In this document: positions 1-13,485 of the stretch, piece after piece
Layout of the letters: each line of letters begins with the position of its first letter
Numbering within the stretch: the first letter of the stretch is position 1
Source: Phascolomyces articulosus
Taxonomy: Eukaryota; Mucoromycota; Mucoromycetes; Mucorales; Lichtheimiaceae
Assembly: GCA_025677815.1 (NCBI GenBank)
Contig: JAIXMP010000011.1
Span: 310,001 to 374,000 of the forward strand
DNA: 64,000 bases
Direction: 5' to 3'
The notes under the pieces: generated by a model
Told to the model about the DNA's origin: nothing
Databases searched by the model: none
The model's input: only the letters and a program-made list of their open reading frames with translations
Translations under genes and position numbers: made by a program

Positions 1-1928
1 TAGTGAAGAGCGCGCGGAGGAATGACATAGAGGGGGGAGTTGTTTCATTATTAGTTGTTTATAAAAAAATTGACATTTAGTCTATTCTATATAATTTTTT
101 ATACTATCCATTATTTTGATACTTGCTGCAACTATACTAATTGTAACCGCATTAAAGATAGTATATAGTATCATAATATTTTATCACCATGTCATTTTCA
201 TAACTTAAAACATGATAATACATTTTTAATAAAGAGCGCCGATGCAGACATTCGAATGAAACTAGACTCCCCTTACTACGTATAGTTGCGTGTTTAGAGT
301 AAGAGTTTCCATATAGCCACGATTTATTTTCTTTTCATATAGTGCTGCAGAACTGACCAGCTTAACGCATTTCCCTTACATATTTAAGGGGGTATATGTT
401 CACGAGGTATCTTGCGAGATACCTCAAATACAAGGTACCCAATTTATACGAGTGTGGTTCCGGTTGTGCTTTATCATCTACACGCGATTTAAATATACAA
501 CTGCGAATCTATTTTCAAGCAAATAGTTTTGCTTCGTGGATATGAGTTGATAACTATGTTCTCTTGTTGAGTAGATCGATGTGTCGGTATTCTTTTCTAT
601 TTCGTTTGTGTTTGGTTCTATTTGTGGATACATGCTTTTACATACTAGCAACAAGTGAAATTCGCGATTCCTATGGTTATCAGAAAGAAAAAGACATCTA
701 ATTTTATTTTGATAATTATAGTTATAACATCCTACTAATGATTGCTAATTTTTAGCAATTAGGTTTTTTTACAGTGTATCATATAATTGTCTTCTTTTTA
801 TTTCGTGGTAGCTGTATATAATATTTTTGGGCACCGTAATGCTGTGTGTGATATCTTCGGAGCGTCTATCTGCCGACACACATACAAATTGCACTTAATA
901 TAGACGAGGACAACAACTTTTTTGCAAGTGGACCGCTTTTGAAAACGAGGTTAATAGTAATAACTTTTCTCGATCTCATCTGATTAATTTTCTCACCGCT
1001 GCACATAACAACAATTACCCAATAAACACCATCATCATATTATCCAAAACAGCCATTCTCAAATTCCTCAACCATCCATCAAAATTCTACTACGATTCCG
1101 ACCCGAGATTTACTTGTCGACCGTCAGATCCTCTTCAGACCAGAGATGACTACTAGAAAAATATATATGCACCATCCCTTCCTTCCCATCTTATTTTTGT
1201 TTCACTTAAAAGAAGATCAAACAATTAGTATAGTTAGATAGACATAATTATATTTGATTTTTGTTTCATTTTTTCTTTATATCCCACTAATAAAGTGAAA
1301 AAGCATTTTACCAAAGCATATATTCATGTCGTCATCTCTGGTTTGAAGAGGAAATAAACCCCCAAAAGTCTCTCCAATATTAAATCTCTAAAATTGTACC
1401 TTTTGTAGATGTTTGGAAGACAGAAGAAAAACCATTAGTTTTTCAGAGATATATGCCCTGGTGTGGCCCTGCTCCCGTTTTAAAAACATGTATAGCATTA
1501 TTCTGCTATTTGAGGTATATATTAAAGTTACTTATTGAACGAAATTTAAGCTCGTCAATAAATGAACGATGCTTACTACTACATATTGTTAACAGAGAGA
1601 TAAAAAAAAAGTTGTGTATAACGTAAAAACAGTAGATAAATGATACAAAGTTCCAAGAGAAAATTAGTGTATATTATATTAATGTGCATTTTTGAACTAG
1701 AATCTTGGTTATATATAGTAATTGCTCAATTTTCAGTAATTCTTACTGTATAGTATTACATTTATATTTGCCTTTGATCAGTATATATGTTTACGTACTG
1801 TTAAAAAATTATATTGTAATAACTGTGACTATAGTATTTTCAAGAATATACAACATGCCAGCTTGAGAATCTTTCAAATTAAAGATCATATAACACGATA
1901 AATGCTTCTCTTCAACCAACTAAACACC
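1..1928. other. Gene-free left end
   Basis: No reading frame here looks like a protein, and no tRNA or rRNA is visible. The sequence is AT-rich with many short stop-interrupted frames on both strands. The only structure found is the inverted repeat at 1129-1352, listed separately. Short pyrimidine tracts around 1010-1080 are not tied to any gene. Confidence 0.6.
1129..1352. repeat. 25-base inverted repeat with 174-base spacer
   Basis: The left arm (1129-1153) and the reverse complement of the right arm (1328-1352) agree at 23 of 25 bases, with core CCTCTTCA-ACCAGAGATGAC. The spacer is AT-rich and non-coding. This could be the ends of a small non-autonomous DNA element (MITE-like) or a long hairpin in a transcript. 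No convincing target-site duplication is visible just outside the arms, so a mobile origin is only a possibility. Confidence 0.5.
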
Positions 1929-2108
1929 TTAGATTACTACACAAGTATGACTAACTATATCACAAATAGCATCTGCTGGGAGACCCTTGTCAGTACAATC
2001 GGCATTGCCATAACACGTAACCGTCTCCGAATAGCCACCACTTATCATGGAGGCAGCGATGATGGCCGCCACAGAGAACAAAAAAGTATAGATAGACATT
2101 TCAACCAT
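1929..2108 (-). CDS. Small cysteine-rich secreted protein (hypothetical)
   Basis: This is a 59-residue frame if it starts at the methionine of MVEMSIYTF. An in-frame ATG nine codons upstream (at 2135) would give 68 residues, but the charged extension would spoil the signal peptide, so the inner start is preferred. Residues 1 to about 27 are hydrophobic with small residues near the end, as in an ER signal peptide. The remaining roughly 32 residues hold four cysteines spaced C-x5-C-x10-C-x6-C, which could form two disulfides. No family is recognised. Single exon, no neighbour within 900 bases. Secretion is an inference from composition, and expression is not shown; chance is a real alternative for such a short frame. 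Confidence 0.45.
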   Translation of the reverse strand: MVEMSIYTFLFSVAAIIAASMISGGYSETVTCYGNADCTDKGLPADAICDIVSHTCVVI

Positions 2109-2610
2109 TATTTCAATTCGAAATCTGATATACATTTATATAAATACACAAACATCAATTGAGTTAATAACAATAAAGAAAAGTACGGCCTCGTAAGCAG
2201 TAAGCATGGGCAGAATATTTAAAATGTTTATACTTACAAAATGTGATGAACAAAATGAAAAAGATGTAGACTTAATAACTTTGCGATTTTTACCTCCCTT
2301 TATATATTTTCGGACAAATGTTTAATTCGTCACATATTCAAGCATTTATATGTGACAGATACCTCTTTCTTATATAGAGCTGACAAAAAAATGAATATTT
2401 CTTTTTTCAGAGGATGTTACATTTAACTTTTTTTTTGTTATGAGTGTCCATTAAATCATCCATAATATATGGATACACATAGCTATGGACATCCCACATA
2501 ATATTGATTTACAGTAGTTGTAACCCCTTGATATTCTTTCGCCAAGATATTTTTTGCACCTTAGAAATGTAAAATTGTGTCCACTGTTTGGGTCCAAGGC
2601 GTAATGAGAG

Positions 2611-2620
2611 GTATAAATAG
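2611..2620 (+). promoter_or_regulatory. TATA-box-like element without an evident gene
   Basis: GTATAAATAG on the + strand is followed 25-45 bases later by a CT-rich stretch (ctcctatactctcttttg), which is the arrangement of a fungal core promoter and start region. No long + strand frame follows. Only short coding-like frames lie near 2815-2890, after a good acceptor (ttcttcttag). It may drive a short or non-coding transcript, or be fortuitous. Confidence 0.3.
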
Positions 2621-3037
2621 AATCGGAGGGCTAAGATCTCCTATACTCTCTTTTGAAGCTGCTGTTGTTCAGTTTCATGTATTCAAATTATTGAAGCATT
2701 TGGAAAAAGTATTTTTGATTTTTATTCCTTGAATCATATATACAAGATATATTCTGTTTTATAACGTATACAACAGACATCCGTATAGTAAAGCTAAGAT
2801 TCTTCTTAGGGGAGAATGCGATGCTACGCCATCGTTCAACTTTCTCTCAGCCAAGGAATTTCTCTGCTAGGCAACAAAAAAAGGCATAATAAATATAAGT
2901 AGGGGGTGATGTATACATACATACACATGAGATAAAATGAGAATATAAAAACTGCGAGTAAAATACATTATGGGAAAATGCACAGAACAGAAATAATCAT
3001 ATAATATGATGTATATTCCAATTTTGGTTCTTGTTTT

Positions 3038-5591
3038 TTAATAACGCCTCTTCAATGTAATTTGAAGATCTTTGGGAGAAACAACACCGTAACCATTCAT
3101 TACCACCTTATCTTTATGGATAGAATTCTCGGGTAATGATAATTCATATTTCCGTACTATTAAAAAAATTTAACAGCAAGTGTAAATTTAGATATTAGTA
3201 TATACCATAATTAGGATGCTTATTTAAATTGATAACAAAAGAAAGCTAGGAGATACACTTACAGAGCATGGGTAAAAATACACGTTGTTCTGCCAAACTG
3301 AAATTCATGCCGATACCTATTTTTTTATATAATTAACAAATTAGATCCTTACCAAGTTTATCATGATTATAGACATAACGCAATAACAACGAAACTGATT
3401 TAAATACTTACAAATTCTTTGTCCATTCCCAAAAGGTAACCAAGTCGAACCCATTTTGGCCAATTGATCTGCTTCTCCTCCAGGTACAAATCGTTCAGGG
3501 TCAAATTTAAATGGATTCGTCCAGATACTTTCATTATGATGGATTTCATATAAATCTACCACAACCGGTGTATCTTTAGGAATAAACACACCTTCCAAAT
3601 CAGTATCTTCTTCTGTTTTTCGAGCAAACACCATGGTCGCCGTTCCATTGTGTCGTAAATTCTATTATAATCAATTATTAATACTTTAGTACCATAATAA
3701 TCATGGTTGTTTAGCTATAGATATACAATAGCATTCTATCTATCTTGCATTATATATTTATGATGAAATTTACTTCTTTTATGAACATATTGATATATGG
3801 CATTTCACGTAATTGATCGGCAGAGGGTATGATATCCTTTGGTTCATCCCCTAATAGTCGAATTGCTTCTTCGCGTGCTTTTTCTTGAATTTCCTAATTA
3901 TATGATGTCAATAGCAATAGTCAATTTTATTATTGAAAGAGGACCAGTGTGATACAATAAATTCGGGAGCAAAATAAAAAAAACCATTGTGTTTTTAATA
4001 ATCTACTTACAGGATTAGCAGCTAAATTATATGCAGCAAATGACAATTGATTCGATGTTGTGTCGTGACCTCCAGTAAAAAAAGCACACAGATTATACTA
4101 GACAATAACAGTAATATATTAATGAAATAATGTAAGTATATTATAATTGCAAAAAAAAAAAAAATAGAAAACCATCCCAAAAGTTTACCAACCTGTAACT
4201 CTTCATCCGTCAATGTACCATTTCCTTCTGCAGAAGCTTCGAGCATAAGTGTAAGTAAATCACGATCATTTTGTTTTTTTGTTGTTGCTCCAGATAATTC
4301 CTCATTTGCCAATGTTTCGCGTTTCTTCTTTATAATCTCTTGAATATTATTCAAAAATGCGGTCAATTCAACATGTGCTTGTTTTTGCTTGGGGAAAAGT
4401 GAAATCCAACGTGTTTCAAGGGATGGAAATACAACAAACAATGGATTAGAAAAGGCTTTCATAATAGTATTGTATCGAACAACCCATACGCTGGTTGGAT
4501 CATCGATGGCGTTGAAATCAAAATCTATATAATATATCACGATTGTTTATTAAAAAGACAAGGTTAATTTGTTATCTATAATCGCTTCGAAAAAAAAATA
4601 GGACCCCATTTGCTGCTGTTCTACTGTACTTTACTTACCAAATCCTGCAATACCAATAGCATCTAACGTCCAACGAATCATTAGTTCATGAAATGGAATA
4701 GGTTTATCCAACATCTTATCGTATTGGTTGAATAACTTTTGTGTAAGTTCACCAAAGAGGTTTATTGGCATGGAGCGATGAAATGCTGGGTTGGCAACCT
4801 AGTGAGAGGTATTTTGGGATATAAGGTTATTACTATAATTTCATCATCCATGTTGTATAATTCTGATACGAGTAGTATGACCCATCATTCGTTATTCTCT
4901 TTATGTACCTTTCTTTGTGCTTTCCACTGTGGTCCATTCAAAAATGGGAGGCTTGGACCCATGGCAAATCTCCCAAAGAGTGTTTCACGACGATCGCCTG
5001 TACTTATTTTTGGAAACAAATCTGAATTATAAAGATTATTAATAAAGTAAAAGTATATGGATCCATGACCATGGATAGCGTCGATGATAGATTTTCCATT
5101 CAAAAGATGAAACAATCAATGACTTTTAGGATACTGTACCTGTCTTGAATAAAACCTTCTTTGCTGCTTCTGGACGCGTAACATGGACCGTCCAACCGTA
5201 CGCATCAAACACCTTTATTTTTATATATTCCATTAGAATACATAATTTTTAATTAAGATGAATCACTACACTATCAAGAATAAAAAGAACTTGCCACATA
5301 TAATCCTTCTTTTGACTTTTTACTCGCAGGTAAAGTGATTTTTGAAGCTGTTTCATCATATGATTCGAATGATATAATACTTTTCAGGTAAGGAAAAAAT
5401 TTGGCTTGGGGGATGTGTCGAAGCCTTGCTGGTACTCTTGTGATCTTATTAAAAATCAAATAGATCCCAAAGAATAAAATCACGCTGATATACATGGGTC
5501 GTCTCGTCTTATAGTTTTCCATCAATTTGTTGATAAAAGGTGCTATGGATGATGGGGATAGGGATCTCGTTAAGTTCGCCAGTGCAGTCAT
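3038..5591 (-). CDS. Cytochrome P450 monooxygenase (10 exons)
   Basis: This is a membrane-anchored haem-thiolate monooxygenase that uses O2 and electrons from an NADPH-P450 reductase; the substrate cannot be told from sequence. Exons in order: 5298-5591, 5140-5212, 4909-5021, 4639-4798, 4193-4524, 4011-4097, 3774-3893, 3412-3661, 3263-3316, 3038-3156. They give 533 residues, normal for the family. Visible landmarks are an N-terminal membrane segment (about residues 33-47), the I-helix oxygen-activation motif TGGHDTT (about 332-338), the K-helix ExxR as ENLR (393-396), the PERF region, and the haem loop FGNGQRIC with the axial cysteine near residue 477. An intron splits that cysteine codon, so a single-frame reading stops just short of it. 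It lies in the endoplasmic reticulum by family knowledge. It stands alone with no recognisable biosynthetic cluster around it. The subfamily is not assigned. Confidence 0.93.
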
Positions 5592-7180
5592 ATTGTTGAT
5601 AAAATAACGATAAGGAAAAAGAAAAAGAGAAACAAATCGATCGTTTTTTGTTATTTATGCATATTTGTTGCGGAGAGGGTGGGAGATTTTTTTTTTTTTG
5701 ATTGAATGGCCGAAAATGTTGCGCAGTAAATTGGATTGGCATCAAATCCAAGGAAAAAGCAGTCTAAAAAGTCTCAAACATGTTATGTATTTGATCAAGT
5801 TTATTATTACAGACCATTAATTTTATTACTGATTATGTAAAAAAATGCTTGCTATGCATTTTTTAAACAGTGAGTTTCATGATAAACCATCTTTTGGACG
5901 ATAGAAATAGAGGGGGGATTGGAATTGGCAGATATGGTAAAAAAAAAGAAGTGAAGAACGGATTAGTAACGTTTTTTTTTTAATTTCATATTGTTATCTT
6001 GTTTATATTTTCTAAGGAGCGCGTTTCTAAATAATGAGGTTTCTGAATTTGTGTAAATACAGATATGTTATAACTCGATCAAATAGTAGTAAATGCTTCA
6101 TATGGTGACGTAGTATTCAAAACCTTGTGGCGCAGCACACTAAAACAATACGGATAAGGAGCCAGTTGATTTTCTTAATGAATTGATTTATTTTCTCACC
6201 AAGAAAACAAGTAGAATATGGATTTATACAGAGATCATGATATTTACGAGAACGATAGTGGATAACAGCTTAAGCGTGGTAACAAAAATGATCAAATGGC
6301 TTGTATTTAAAATAAATTAGGAGAAATTTCAGAAAGATCTAGAAGTAGAATTTTACATGGGATATTTTTCCATTTGAACTTAACCACTAAAAGTATATAA
6401 AATATGGATTTGTACAGTGTGTAATGGCAGCGAGGCCGAACATGGAGTTGGAGTATTATCGCAAATAAGCTTATATATAAGATGGATCATCCCTCCAAGA
6501 ATGATAATAAGATGGATATTGTTAATTTATAAGAGTTTTCATGGCAGCCATATATCATTATATATAAAATTATCAAAATTAAGAGCCCCATATACATCTG
6601 TAGAGTACATTATAGTTAAAAGTATTTATTTTAATTATACAACAAAAAGATCAGGAGTTTTATCCATCCAGAACAACAAATCCTCTCATCCATCTATTTC
6701 CTTTGCCCTTTTTACTTGCCATTATAAAATTCCCATTCTTAAAGCATTATTATATCAGCCTTTATATATAAAAACAATCTAATAGCTAGGTCGGCTGGTA
6801 TGAGATCTTGAAGATAAGATAATCGCCACTGATAGTTGTGGGTTGTGGCATCCGTCGCATGGTTTCATAAATGTTTATAAAGTATAATATGCTAAAGTAT
6901 AATAGCTATGTATAAAGGAAGAGTCTCTTCAATTAGATACAATCACGTTCTTGCTTCCTGCCAAAACTAGGAAAAGTTGTTGTATTACATAGATAGAAGT
7001 GGGGCAAGTATATACTTCTTGTTTAATCGTTTTGAAATCCAGCCGGGAATATTTTTGGTAAGGCTAGTGATCGAATATGCCATCCTCTTTCGGTCATCAA
7101 GGTAAGATAGATATACAAGAGACATCGTAAATCCATCCATCCATCCATCTAATTCCAACCGATTCATCCATTCATCTAGA
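5592..7180. other. Intergenic region between P450 and ubiquitin-eL40 genes
   Basis: The two genes point away from each other, so this 1.6 kb holds both promoters. An open stretch near 6417-6782 is built from AT-rich low-complexity codons and has no protein-like pattern, so it is not called. A run of CATC/CCAT units (about 7132-7150) lies just upstream of the ubiquitin start. Nothing else was identified. Confidence 0.5.
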
Positions 7181-7784
<604 letters not shown>

Positions 7785-8644
7785 ACGATTTCGCCCCTCA
7801 CGATACGATTTTTTTTTATTACAACAAAAAAAATACAAATTCTCTTTACGTACGAAACACTCTTGTCACAACTCAACAACTCTTTTCGATCAACTTTTTT
7901 TCTGTTTGGTTTTTTTGCATAAACAATAAAAAGAAGCGTTATCACACATTGATATATATATATATATAACCACCCCATGACTTCAAAATGAAGTGTACCC
8001 GTACATATTCTTTACAGACACAAAAAAACAAATCCAATTCAACCAACCAAATCAAGCAACACAACGCAAATGAATTTCGATTCCAAATTATTCGTAATTG
8101 TGGGATTATTCTTTTTTTCATATTTCTAACAAAAGGGTGTTGTGTGATTGAAGGGGGGAGGGAGGGAAATAGGTTGTGTTTTTTGCGCGCAGAATTTGGA
8201 TTTGATAGGGGAGAAAAACAAAGATGAAAACTAAACTAAATGTATTTTGTATATATGGAAATTGTGCTTTATGTAAAAGAAAAAAAAATAAGGGGAAAAA
8301 AAGAGGGGAGAATGGGAAGAGACTCATGTTTTTGATTTTTTTCTCAATAAGTGTTTTTTTATGGTTTGTAATATAATATATGATAAGAAAAAGTTATGTT
8401 GTGTAAAATTGTTGTGTAAGGTAAAGATGGTGAAAAGATGGGGATGGTTGTAGGAATGTTGTAAAATGTTGTTGCTTGTGTGTTGTTGTGAATTGGTTGA
8501 ATCGATGGTTGAAAATAAAAAAAACAAAGAGAGAAAGAAAAAAAACAAGAGAGAAAAAGATGGAGAGAGATGAAGAGGATTTTTTGTTGTATTTCTTTTT
8601 TTTCGTATGTGCAATAAACTGCAAAAAGTAAAAAAAAAAATCAT
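7785..8644. other. Convergent 3' region between ubiquitin-eL40 and Ran genes
   Basis: Both flanking genes end here, so this 860-base stretch holds their 3' untranslated sequences. It has long T and A runs, a polypurine tract around 8510-8580, and AATAAA-like signals (for example 7925 on the + strand). The open frames over 8118-8644 on the minus strand are low-complexity products of the purine/pyrimidine bias and are not called. Confidence 0.55.
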
Positions 8645-9909
<1,265 letters not shown>

Positions 9910-11230
9910 TACTTTTTTTAATTAATTAATATATGATAAAAAGAGGATAGTTTTAGTGAATTTGATGGATGAACGTAAAGGATGGATGGATGGATTGCTA
10001 TTGGTGTTGAATGATGCTTCTTTTCCGTTCTTATATTACCTTCTCAGTTATATATTAGTATAAGGAGGATGGGTTTTGTATGAGGGTGTGTGGTTGGGTA
10101 AAGAGAGAAAAGGATGGCGTTAATTCTTGGATTGGACCAAATCTGATCGGACTTTATATATTGTGCACATAAAAGCTGTCGCAGCTACTAAGACAAAGAA
10201 AAAAAAGTGTACGTAACTGGTCTATGTTCTACAATGAACTTTGCTTGTTTTTTATGTGTGTGTGTGCGTGTGTGTGATATGTGTTACCACCCACTTCGGA
10301 ATGAAAAAGATGATGATTCTCAACTCAACAACTTTTTTTTACGTACACCCCTGCTGTTTTCCTGCATGATTTTATCATCATCTTCTTTTAGAAAAACAAC
10401 ATACATAACAATTATATACTAATATAAACTCATAATAGAATGAAAAATATGAATGAATACTTAATGGATAAAGAATAATAAGGCCATATTATAATATGAA
10501 TTCTTCAAAGAATCATGGCCCCCCAACAACACTAACATGAGAACCACTTATTTTGGAACGGGTTCTTTATATATATATATATTTATATAAAGTCTTTTTA
10601 AACCGTGATCAATTGATTGCCTTTTAAGATTAGGTGTCGCAGTCAGTTGTATTATATAAATTTATATAGTTTTTACTACGGCTACTTCTTATACTATGCA
10701 TTTTCTTTTGTTCATAAAAAATAATGGAGATGCATGACTAGAACCTAATAATCTATCCCTTCGATATTTTAGATGAATAATATAATCTATTACATCCATT
10801 CTAATCAAACCTTTTCTTTTGAAAAAAGAAGAATTGAATCATTTGGATGGGGAATGACATATTGTGCAAATAACAGTTTACCTTATTAGGATATGCATGA
10901 TACTAATATTAGGTAATAAGCTTCTTTCTTGCTACTAGCCTTGAAAAGAGAGTCGATAATTATTTATCCGAGTTAGCCTCCTGATTCATTGTCTAAACTC
11001 GTATCGATATTAGGTGTTATTCATAGTCTTTTGGCTTCTTGATCCAGGATTTCAGCTATTTCAAGAAATTTGAAGAAGCAGTAGTGACAGGACTCCTTCT
11101 TCTCAGGAGGAATTCAATATAGATGGCGTGGGATTTGGTTCCGTAAAGGATAACCAATAACTTTTGGGACTCACATGCTTGTATATATAATGCACAACAC
11201 AGTAGAGAATAGAGAATAGAGAAAGTAAAG
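9910..11230. other. Intergenic region upstream of the Ran gene
   Basis: This holds the Ran promoter (TATATAAA on the minus strand at about 10153-10160, and GGATGGATGGAT repeats near 9979). No further gene is visible. A TG-rich tract lies at 10254-10276 and an AT alternating tract at 10570-10590. Open frames on either strand are short and AT-driven. Confidence 0.5.
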
Positions 11231-11318
11231 TATAGTATAGTATAGTATAGTATAGTATAGTATAGTATAGTATAGTATAGTATAGTATAGTATAGTATAG
11301 TATAGTATAGTATAGTAT
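11231..11318. repeat. TATAG pentanucleotide microsatellite
   Basis: There are seventeen uninterrupted copies of TATAG (11231-11315) followed by a partial unit. They are preceded by related GAGAATA and AAGTAAAG units. The reverse strand reads as CTATA repeats and therefore creates open frames rich in Tyr-Thr-Ile-Leu that are not genes. The perfect copies suggest recent expansion and likely length variation between isolates. Confidence 0.95.
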
Positions 11319-11443
11319 TGGCTGCCCTTGTCAATTAATAATTTATGCACACACACACCAGCTTTTTTTTGGATATATTTGTTTGTTCAAGCGAAGTATT
11401 TGTAGTTCTGTCCGTCAGTCCGACTGATCGGAAATGAATAGGT

Positions 11444-11860
11444 TTGTTTTACTCACGAGAGAAAATAAAAGATGGATGGGAGAAGTTGTCTACTATGAAT
11501 TTTATTGGTATAATTCATTTCATACTTTCTATAATTTTTTATTATTCTTATTCTTATAATCGTCATTTTCTTGTAACGTATAAAAAAGAATATTATTTAC
11601 TCATTGTTCCTTTTTCCCTTTTCTTCCAGTCCATATCAAAACATCATGATGATTGGATGATGTATATTTTGATCCCAAATCCTAATAGTAAAATAGCTGA
11701 CCTCGAAAATAAAATAGTGTATAATCCGATCGTATTTTTTTTCCAAGGGTTTCGAAAGAAGGAATTAACCGATATCTTTACGTGTTTTGTAATAGAATAC
11801 AGTGTCAATCTCATCTTTATTCCCTTTTTTGTTTTTTCAGATCCCAATCACCAAAAATGA
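11444..11860 (+). CDS. Hypothetical small membrane protein (uncertain)
   Basis: This is an unbroken frame of 138 codons in DNA that is about 70 percent A+T, longer than expected by chance. It is rich in Phe, Ile, Tyr and Leu, with hydrophobic segments near residues 20-38, 50-62 and 120-132. A possible 55-60-base intron (GTAACG at 11576 to TTCTTCCAG at 11630) would preserve the frame and remove a hydrophobic piece. I recognise no family. The overlapping minus-strand frame (11644-11847) is also open, which weakens the case. It could be an AT-rich accident. Confidence 0.22.
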   Translation: MFYSREKIKDGWEKLSTMNFIGIIHFILSIIFYYSYSYNRHFLVTYKKEYYLLIVPFSLFFQSISKHHDDWMMYILIPNPNSKIADLENKIVYNPIVFFFQGFRKKELTDIFTCFVIEYSVNLIFIPFFVFSDPNHQK

Positions 11861-12031
11861 CATAGAATAATATAACGAGTTAAAAAAATTCATTGTTATA
11901 TGTATAATTGAAATAAGTTGGTAAAAAAAAATTTACATTGCATTTTAGTTACAAAAAATATATAAGAAAAAGGTGCTTTGAAGAGTGATTTATAATATGA
12001 TGATGGACGTGGAAGAGAATATATATTTTGT

Positions 12032-12533
12032 TTAAAGGAGTTCCTTGATCTTGTTTTCAACGTTCACAGCGTTGGCACCAACAACTTCACCAATCTTTTG
12101 ACCGTTCTTGAAGAACATGAAGGTGGGCATAGCACGAACAGAGTATTCGCCAGCAACATCCTATAATATATTTATTAATCCGCGTGTCTTTCTTTCTTTA
12201 AAATATATTTTATTTCCCCCCTCACTTGATCATTTTTCCTTTCCAACTTTTTGTTCACATGTCAACGATTACTTACGGGAACTTCATCAACGTCAACCTT
12301 GGCATAAATGGCATCAGTGTAAGTTTCAGCAAACTTCTTGAACTTGGGAGCAATCAACTTGCATGGGCCACACCATGTAGCATGGAAGTCAACAACAACC
12401 TAGATTTATAGATTTTATTACGTTGGTTAAATTTTTTTCTCTATTTGAAACGATAAATATAAAGACATACAAGCTTATCACCCTTGATAAGTTCTTGGAA
12501 TTCAGCGAGAGACTTGGGTTGTTCGAAAGACAT
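12032..12533 (-). CDS. TRX1: Thioredoxin
   Basis: This is a cytosolic thioredoxin, a disulfide reductase that is recharged by thioredoxin reductase and serves ribonucleotide reductase, peroxiredoxins and methionine sulfoxide reductases. Exons 12471-12533, 12277-12399 and 12032-12160 give 104 residues, the classical length. The active site WCGPCK lies at residues 30-35, preceded by the VVVDFHAT strand. Also present are the buried Asp of VVDF, the cis-proline loop (MPTFMFF) and a C-terminal helix ending IKELL. There is no N-terminal targeting sequence, so the cytosol or nucleus is likely. The upstream region (12534-13485) contains four X-box-like elements, described separately. The isoform number is only conventional. 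Confidence 0.97.
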
Positions 12534-13037
12534 TTTAATATTACGAGAAAAAAAAGAAAAAGAAGAAAAAAAGAGAATAAAAAATAAACGCGCAATCCAA
12601 GTTTTATACAAAGCGGAAGTTGAAAGAGAAAACAACATCCCAACTTGCTTTCTTACTCGCTATAAAAAAATGAGCCAATGAGCTTTGTATTACTAACCAT
12701 TAAGACTGGTAAAAAGCACGTAATTCCTGTAATGCTTACAAATTACTTTTTTCCAGAACAAAACTTGCTTCAATGAAGAAGATTCACTTTTTGTTACATT
12801 TTATGACGAAGCAAACCATAAATAATCTTTGCTATCCTGGTATATTCTCGTTTTTTTTAGTTATTCACAACCCAATTCTATATAGTAAATAATACTGGTC
12901 GTCTACTTATTTAATTTGGGTTTACAAATATCGGAAATCTCGGCCAAAGTTCCGTGCTATTCAGTGAGTCATTTCAATAATCAGTTACATAGAGAAATAG
13001 GACGAAAAATTATATTGGGTTTGCCCTTGACAGTCAA
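12534..13037. other. Proximal upstream region of thioredoxin
   Basis: This is the region directly 5' of the thioredoxin start on the minus strand. It has purine-rich stretches near 12541-12600 (pyrimidine-rich on the gene strand, as in fungal transcription start regions). No other gene or RNA is evident. Confidence 0.4.
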
Positions 13038-13155
13038 GTTGCTATGGCTACTTTAAAAAAATTAACATATTGAATATTCTACGTATTTGTTACCATGGTG
13101 ATGAAAAATTATTCGGTTGCCATGGAGATAAAACTTATTTGGTTGTCATGGAGAT
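13038..13155. promoter_or_regulatory. Cluster of four X-box (RFX/Crt1)-like elements
   Basis: Four 14-base near-palindromes lie at 13038 (GTTGCTATGGCTAC), 13089 (GTTACCATGGTGAT), 13116 (GTTGCCATGGAGAT) and 13142 (GTTGTCATGGAGAT). The steps are 51, 27 and 26 bases, so they fall near a 26-base period, about two and a half helical turns. The known RFX X-box is close to GTTGCCATGGCAAC; the first site matches 12 of 14 and the others share the strong left half. They lie about 500-620 bases upstream of the thioredoxin start. In yeast, Crt1/Rfx1 acts through such sites at ribonucleotide reductase genes, whose enzyme uses thioredoxin. The regulatory link is inference. Confidence 0.45.
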
Positions 13156-13485
13156 GATTGGCAAAGCATAGAAGCTGGGTGCCATACAACCCGTTAAAAT
13201 GGACACCATCTCCACCCCCAAACCTGATCACTCGTTTTTTTTTAGAGTGGCACTTGCATTCGATCATCTTGTTGACAGTAGTTTTGCATAAAAATTGAAT
13301 GGATCCATTTTTTTGGCGCATGTACCACTTGCTTCCTCTCCCCCATTCAACCCAAAAAAAAATTCTATTTTTAAGATATAACGGCGCAAGGGGTTTATCC
13401 CAAAAAGGCGGCGCGCCATCTTTATTGTGTTTTAGATAATTTTGCTGATACTGCCACTGCGCAGAACAAACAACAATTATTTTTT

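Noticed and set aside
6417..6782. 121-codon open frame on the + strand
   Set aside because: Composition follows AT-rich, repetitive DNA (TATATA, ATTAT) with no domain pattern, no splice context and a promoter-type position upstream of the ubiquitin gene.
8118..8644. Overlapping minus-strand frames rich in Phe, Leu and Ser
   Set aside because: They come from purine-rich 3' flanking sequence of the Ran gene read in reverse; low complexity and no start context.
11056..11356. Minus-strand frames with repeated YTIL units
   Set aside because: They are translations of the TATAG microsatellite.
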